This document shows positions 42,048 through 43,933 of a stretch of 43,933 bases of DNA, in pieces. The notes beneath the pieces were generated by a model. The model had not been told where the DNA came from. It saw nothing but the letters and a program-made list of their open reading frames with translations, and did not search any database. Source of the stretch: Photorhabdus noenieputensis. Lineage in GTDB: Bacteria; Pseudomonadota; Gammaproteobacteria; Enterobacterales; Enterobacteriaceae. Position numbers and translations under genes: made by a program. The stretch is taken from assembly GCF_018448935.1 (NCBI RefSeq), contig NZ_RCWC01000043.1, positions 1 through 43,933 on the forward strand, read 5' to 3'. Position 1 is the first letter of the stretch, and the number at the start of each line of letters is the position of its first letter.

Positions 42048-42324
42048 TTATACCTCTAAAATTTTATTCCACATTTCTAAAGCACGTTGATTGCCTATTT
42101 GGGCTTTTCCTTTCTAGCTATCTTTAGCTCTTATTGGTGTTCCATTCATCATTACCTTCCTTAGCTAAATTTTGTATATCAGCAACCTATTTCGATATCT
42201 TATTAACAGACTGGTTTAAGTCTATTTTGTCTGGTACATTTTTAATAGCCCTAAAGTAACCATTGTGATTACCTTGATGCCTTGCCATTGCACTAACCAG
42301 TCGGTATTGGCTTGGCGTGGGCAT
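42048..42324 (-). pseudogene. Degenerate orphan Rhs-type toxin C-terminal tip
   Basis: On the minus strand a frame opens at the ATG at 42324 (MPTPSQYRLVSAMARHQGNH...) and continues with GYFRAIKNVPDKID up to a TAG at 42187-42189. The same frame resumes (VADIQNLAKEGNDEW) and then shifts. The last part, GTPIRAKDS, a second TAG (42114-42116) and KGKAQIGNQRALEMWNKILE, is in another frame and ends with TAA at 42048-42050. The pieces join into one plausible ~90-residue toxin tip with two nonsense changes and one frameshift. There is no Rhs core upstream. The family is not recognised. Confidence 0.65.
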
Positions 42325-42346
42325 TCACCACGGTAAGAAAGAAGCC

Positions 42347-42370
42347 AGCCGGAAGTGATTCCGGCTTTTT
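42347..42370 (+). terminator. Duplicate of the murA terminator
   Basis: AGCCGGAA (42347-42354), loop GTGA and TTCCGGCT (42359-42366) plus T-run, the same stem as 41269-41293 with one loop change. No plus-strand gene precedes it here. Confidence 0.85.
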
Positions 42371-42566
42371 ACTGTTTCAGAGAGAAAACAGAGTAAAATA
42401 GCTAAAATATAGCATATGTGTATATTTACCATTGATATTATATTTTTCTGTATTATTCCTTTTTTTATCTTCTTATTTATTTTATATTTTATCGATTTTA
42501 AGATATATATTTAATATATTAATACCAACCCTGTAAGATATTTATTTTAAACATAAAGATAACAAA

Positions 42567-42600
42567 GCCGGAAAGATTATGGGGAGCTTTCCGGCTTTTT
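42567..42600. terminator. Hairpin at the inner end of repeat copy B
   Basis: GCCGGAAAG and CTTTCCGGC form a perfect 9 bp stem. TTTTT follows on the plus strand and TTTGTTATCTTT on the minus strand. It directly follows the stop of the Imm50-like gene, so it probably ends the minus-strand toxin-immunity transcript. Confidence 0.8.
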
Positions 42601-42602
42601 GT

Positions 42603-42986
42603 TTATTTACTGATATATACAGAAGGTCCCGTAAACTGTATATGAATACATTCCAGATTTAATCGAAAATTAGAGCCATGAATTATTACTTTATTATGAC
42701 CATTTTCTTTTTTTATCTCGATTTTTGCTAACATGCTAACGGCAATGCCTTCAATATTCATAGATGTAACACCACCACAGTTTATACCACACCTACATTT
42801 GTTATATCCTTTTACCCATTTTACAGGTGGGTTATCTGGTAATTTTCCGATTAAATCAAAACTTATTATTACTGTTGGTCCTTCACGATCTATTTTTATA
42901 TCAAAGAGATCTATGTCTGATATTTCCACAGGTTTAGAAAATACTTTATTAAACAATATAGTGCCATCAAGATCATTCCAAAACAT
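42603..42986 (-). CDS. Imm50-like immunity protein
   Basis: A 127-residue cytoplasmic protein. FWNDLDGTILF, then DIDLFDIKIDREGPTVIISF, a Pro-rich PDNPPVKW and a Gly/Cys-rich middle resemble Imm50-type polymorphic-toxin immunity proteins; this family call is from memory. The ATG lies ten bases after the stop of the Rhs toxin tip. Its Shine-Dalgarno (AGGAGA) overlaps that stop, the standard coupled toxin-immunity layout. It should neutralise the toxin encoded at 42997-43428. Unusual for a small immunity protein are four cysteines, two in CRCGINC. Confidence 0.75.
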   Translation of the reverse strand: MFWNDLDGTILFNKVFSKPVEISDIDLFDIKIDREGPTVIISFDLIGKLPDNPPVKWVKGYNKCRCGINCGGVTSMNIEGIAVSMLAKIEIKKENGHNKVIIHGSNFRLNLECIHIQFTGPSVYISK

Positions 42987-42996
42987 ATGATGTCTC

Positions 42997-43428
42997 CTAA
43001 AAACTATAGTGATCTAATGTTCCTGGGACATTCCCAGTTCGAATGTTATCAATAGGTCTTACATTTAAATGAGGTCCTTGATTACCTACACCATCGGGGT
43101 AATAGTGCCTAGCAGAATGATCTTGGATAATCACCTTATCTCCATCAGCTTTTGTGAATTGATACTCCTTTGTCCATATTGGCTTACCATTATTGCCAAT
43201 TATTGTTTCATTATTTGAATTAGTCATACGAACATGCCTATATTGACTTTCAAAACCAGTTTTTGGGTCAAATATTTTATCAGGCTGTTGATTCATCGGT
43301 ATTCTCGCATCTCTTTTCGCTGCTCTAAAAGCCGCATTCTTTGAACCAAATTTAGTAGGACATTTTGCCAGCCCGAATGGGGCGATCCAACCCGTCGGAT
43401 TATGCACGTAACTGTAAGGATTTACTCC
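42997..43428 (-). pseudogene. 3' fragment of an rhs gene with nuclease-like toxin tip, cut by IS66
   Basis: Read on the minus strand, the last 143 codons of an Rhs protein. The core end GVNPYSYVHNPTGWIAPFGL is followed by a ~115-residue variable tip. The tip carries FGSKNAAFRAAKRDARIP, then KEYQF, IQDHSARHYY, GPHLNVRP and a GTLDHYSF end. The spaced Glu and three His could be an HNH/Endo VII-type nuclease site (EHHH-like), a tentative reading. The fragment begins exactly where the IS66-type left end stops (43429), so the core, PAAR/N-terminus and export are lost from this side. Rhs cores normally have Asp where Ala precedes PFGL. Confidence 0.8.
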
Positions 43429-43513
43429 GTAAACGTCCGGTCACCTCACCTTGTTCTTCCCCTCAGGCCCCTGCACGCTACCGCTTCCTTATCTTCATTT
43501 GGAGACTGGCACC

Positions 43514-43744
43514 ATGAGCCGTAGCCGATATACCCCGGAGCAAAAACAACACCATGTGACCCAATGGCGCCACAGTGGCCTGACCCGAAAACAATATTGT
43601 GAACAGCATCAGCTGAGTTTTTCCTCTTTCCGCGACTGGATTGCCGACAGTAACAACATCCCCCAACCTCTCAGCCAGACACTGCCCGCCCTCTTGCCGG
43701 TTTCACTCCAGCCTGACGTGATGCGGGTACTGGCCCGATGCTGA
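43514..43744 (+). CDS. tnpA: IS66-family accessory protein TnpA (OrfA)
   Basis: A 76-residue protein beginning MSRSRYTPEQKQHHVTQW, with a helix-turn-helix of the IS66 OrfA type (SGLTRKQYCEQHQLSFSSFR, about residues 22-41). GGAG lies nine bases upstream of the ATG at 43514. It is short for the family (many are 100 or more residues). Its stop overlaps the tnpB start (ATGCTGA), so translation is coupled. Confidence 0.8.
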   Translation: MSRSRYTPEQKQHHVTQWRHSGLTRKQYCEQHQLSFSSFRDWIADSNNIPQPLSQTLPALLPVSLQPDVMRVLARC

Positions 43745-43933
43745 AACCGCAACAGCTCTTTCTGGTGCGAGAGCCCGTCGACATGCGCCGGGGCATTGAT
43801 GCCCTGACCCAGCACCTGGAGGGACTGAATTTGCGCTGGCAGGACGAGGCCGCTTTTGTTTTCTGCAACAAGGCCCGCTCCCGTCTCAAGGTGTTGCGCT
43901 GGGACCGACACGGCGTCTGGCTGTGTACCCGCC
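43738..43933 (+). CDS. tnpB: IS66-family accessory protein TnpB (partial)
   Basis: A frame open to the window end, 65 residues visible. VREPVDMRRGIDALTQHLEG and AFVFCNKARSRLKVLRWDRHG are the signature of IS66 TnpB, a small protein required for transposition whose mechanism is not understood. It overlaps the tnpA stop by seven bases. The transposase TnpC should follow outside the window. Confidence 0.92.
   Translation, partial: MLKPQQLFLVREPVDMRRGIDALTQHLEGLNLRWQDEAAFVFCNKARSRLKVLRWDRHGVWLCTR

Larger units (their letters stand above)
42309..42600. repeat. About 290 bp direct repeat, copy B
   Basis: The second copy of 41231-41521. It begins with GGCTT...GTGGG, contains the duplicated murA-type terminator (42347-42370), the AT-rich middle, and ends in a perfect hairpin plus T-run. 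On the minus strand it lies directly after the Imm50-like gene stop (42603). Its left end overlaps the first codons of the toxin-tip remnant. Confidence 0.92.
43429..43933 (+). mobile_element. IS66-family insertion sequence (left end; runs off the window)
   Basis: The left terminus is read as GTAAACGTCCGGTCACC at 43429, close to the GTAAGCG-type ends of IS66 elements. TnpA and TnpB-type ORFs follow in the usual order. The sequence is clearly more GC-rich than the AT-rich Rhs tip next to it. The eight bases before it (43421-43428, TTTACTCC) are the expected target duplication, but the right end is outside the window. Confidence 0.8.

Noticed and set aside
42733-42990. Plus-strand ORF opposite the Imm50-like gene
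   Set aside because: The minus-strand frame has a proper Shine-Dalgarno, coupling to the toxin and family-like features; the opposite frame has none.

Overview
This window looks like a chromosomal segment of an insect- or nematode-associated enterobacterium, most likely Photorhabdus (family Morganellaceae), less likely Xenorhabdus. The grounds are enterobacterial gene content and synteny (dusB-fis, accBC, mreBCD, the rpoN/lpt/kds and mla clusters), moderate AT richness, two full-length 127 bp ERIC elements, an exported barnase with barstar, and an Rhs toxin/immunity region with an IS66-family insertion. The genus is inferred from gene families and context, not from a database search.

Layout. 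1-2865 is accessory: the tail of an unknown gene, a jacalin-like ORF, an AraC-type regulator and a divergent MFS exporter separated by an ERIC. 3070-12843 is mostly minus strand: fis-dusB, prmA-panF-yhdT, accC-accB-aroQ and acuI. Compared with E. coli, a plus-strand lhgO gene and the remains of a small membrane protein lie between accC and yhdT, and csrD is absent between acuI and mreB. 13531-25372 is plus strand: mreBCD-maf-rng-yhdP, a Nit-type amidohydrolase, tldD, then a barnase-like secreted RNase and its barstar. 25404-27949 holds darP and rnk (minus) around tldE/pmbA (plus). 27979-36101 is the minus-strand cluster yrbG-kdsD-kdsC-lptC-lptA-lptB-rpoN-hpf-ptsN-rapZ-npr. 36330-41231 is the plus-strand mlaFEDCB operon, a second ERIC, ibaG and murA.

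The right end (41231-43933) is the most unusual part. Read on the minus strand it is an Rhs locus: an IS66-family element (left end near 43429) cuts the rhs gene, leaving its last 143 codons with the toxin tip, followed by an Imm50-like immunity gene. Next come a degenerate orphan toxin tip with three lesions and its intact presumptive immunity gene. Each immunity gene is followed by one copy of a ~290 bp imperfect direct repeat (41231-41521 and 42309-42600) with a hairpin terminator near each end; the copy next to murA also carries the murA terminator. This is the signature of stepwise replacement of Rhs toxin tips, with old modules displaced downstream.

Functionally the core of the window is cell-envelope biology: LPS core sugar (Kdo) synthesis, LPS export, retrograde phospholipid transport, peptidoglycan precursor synthesis, cell shape, and fatty acid precursor supply. 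It also carries nitrogen-PTS/sigma-54 regulation and growth-rate control through Fis.
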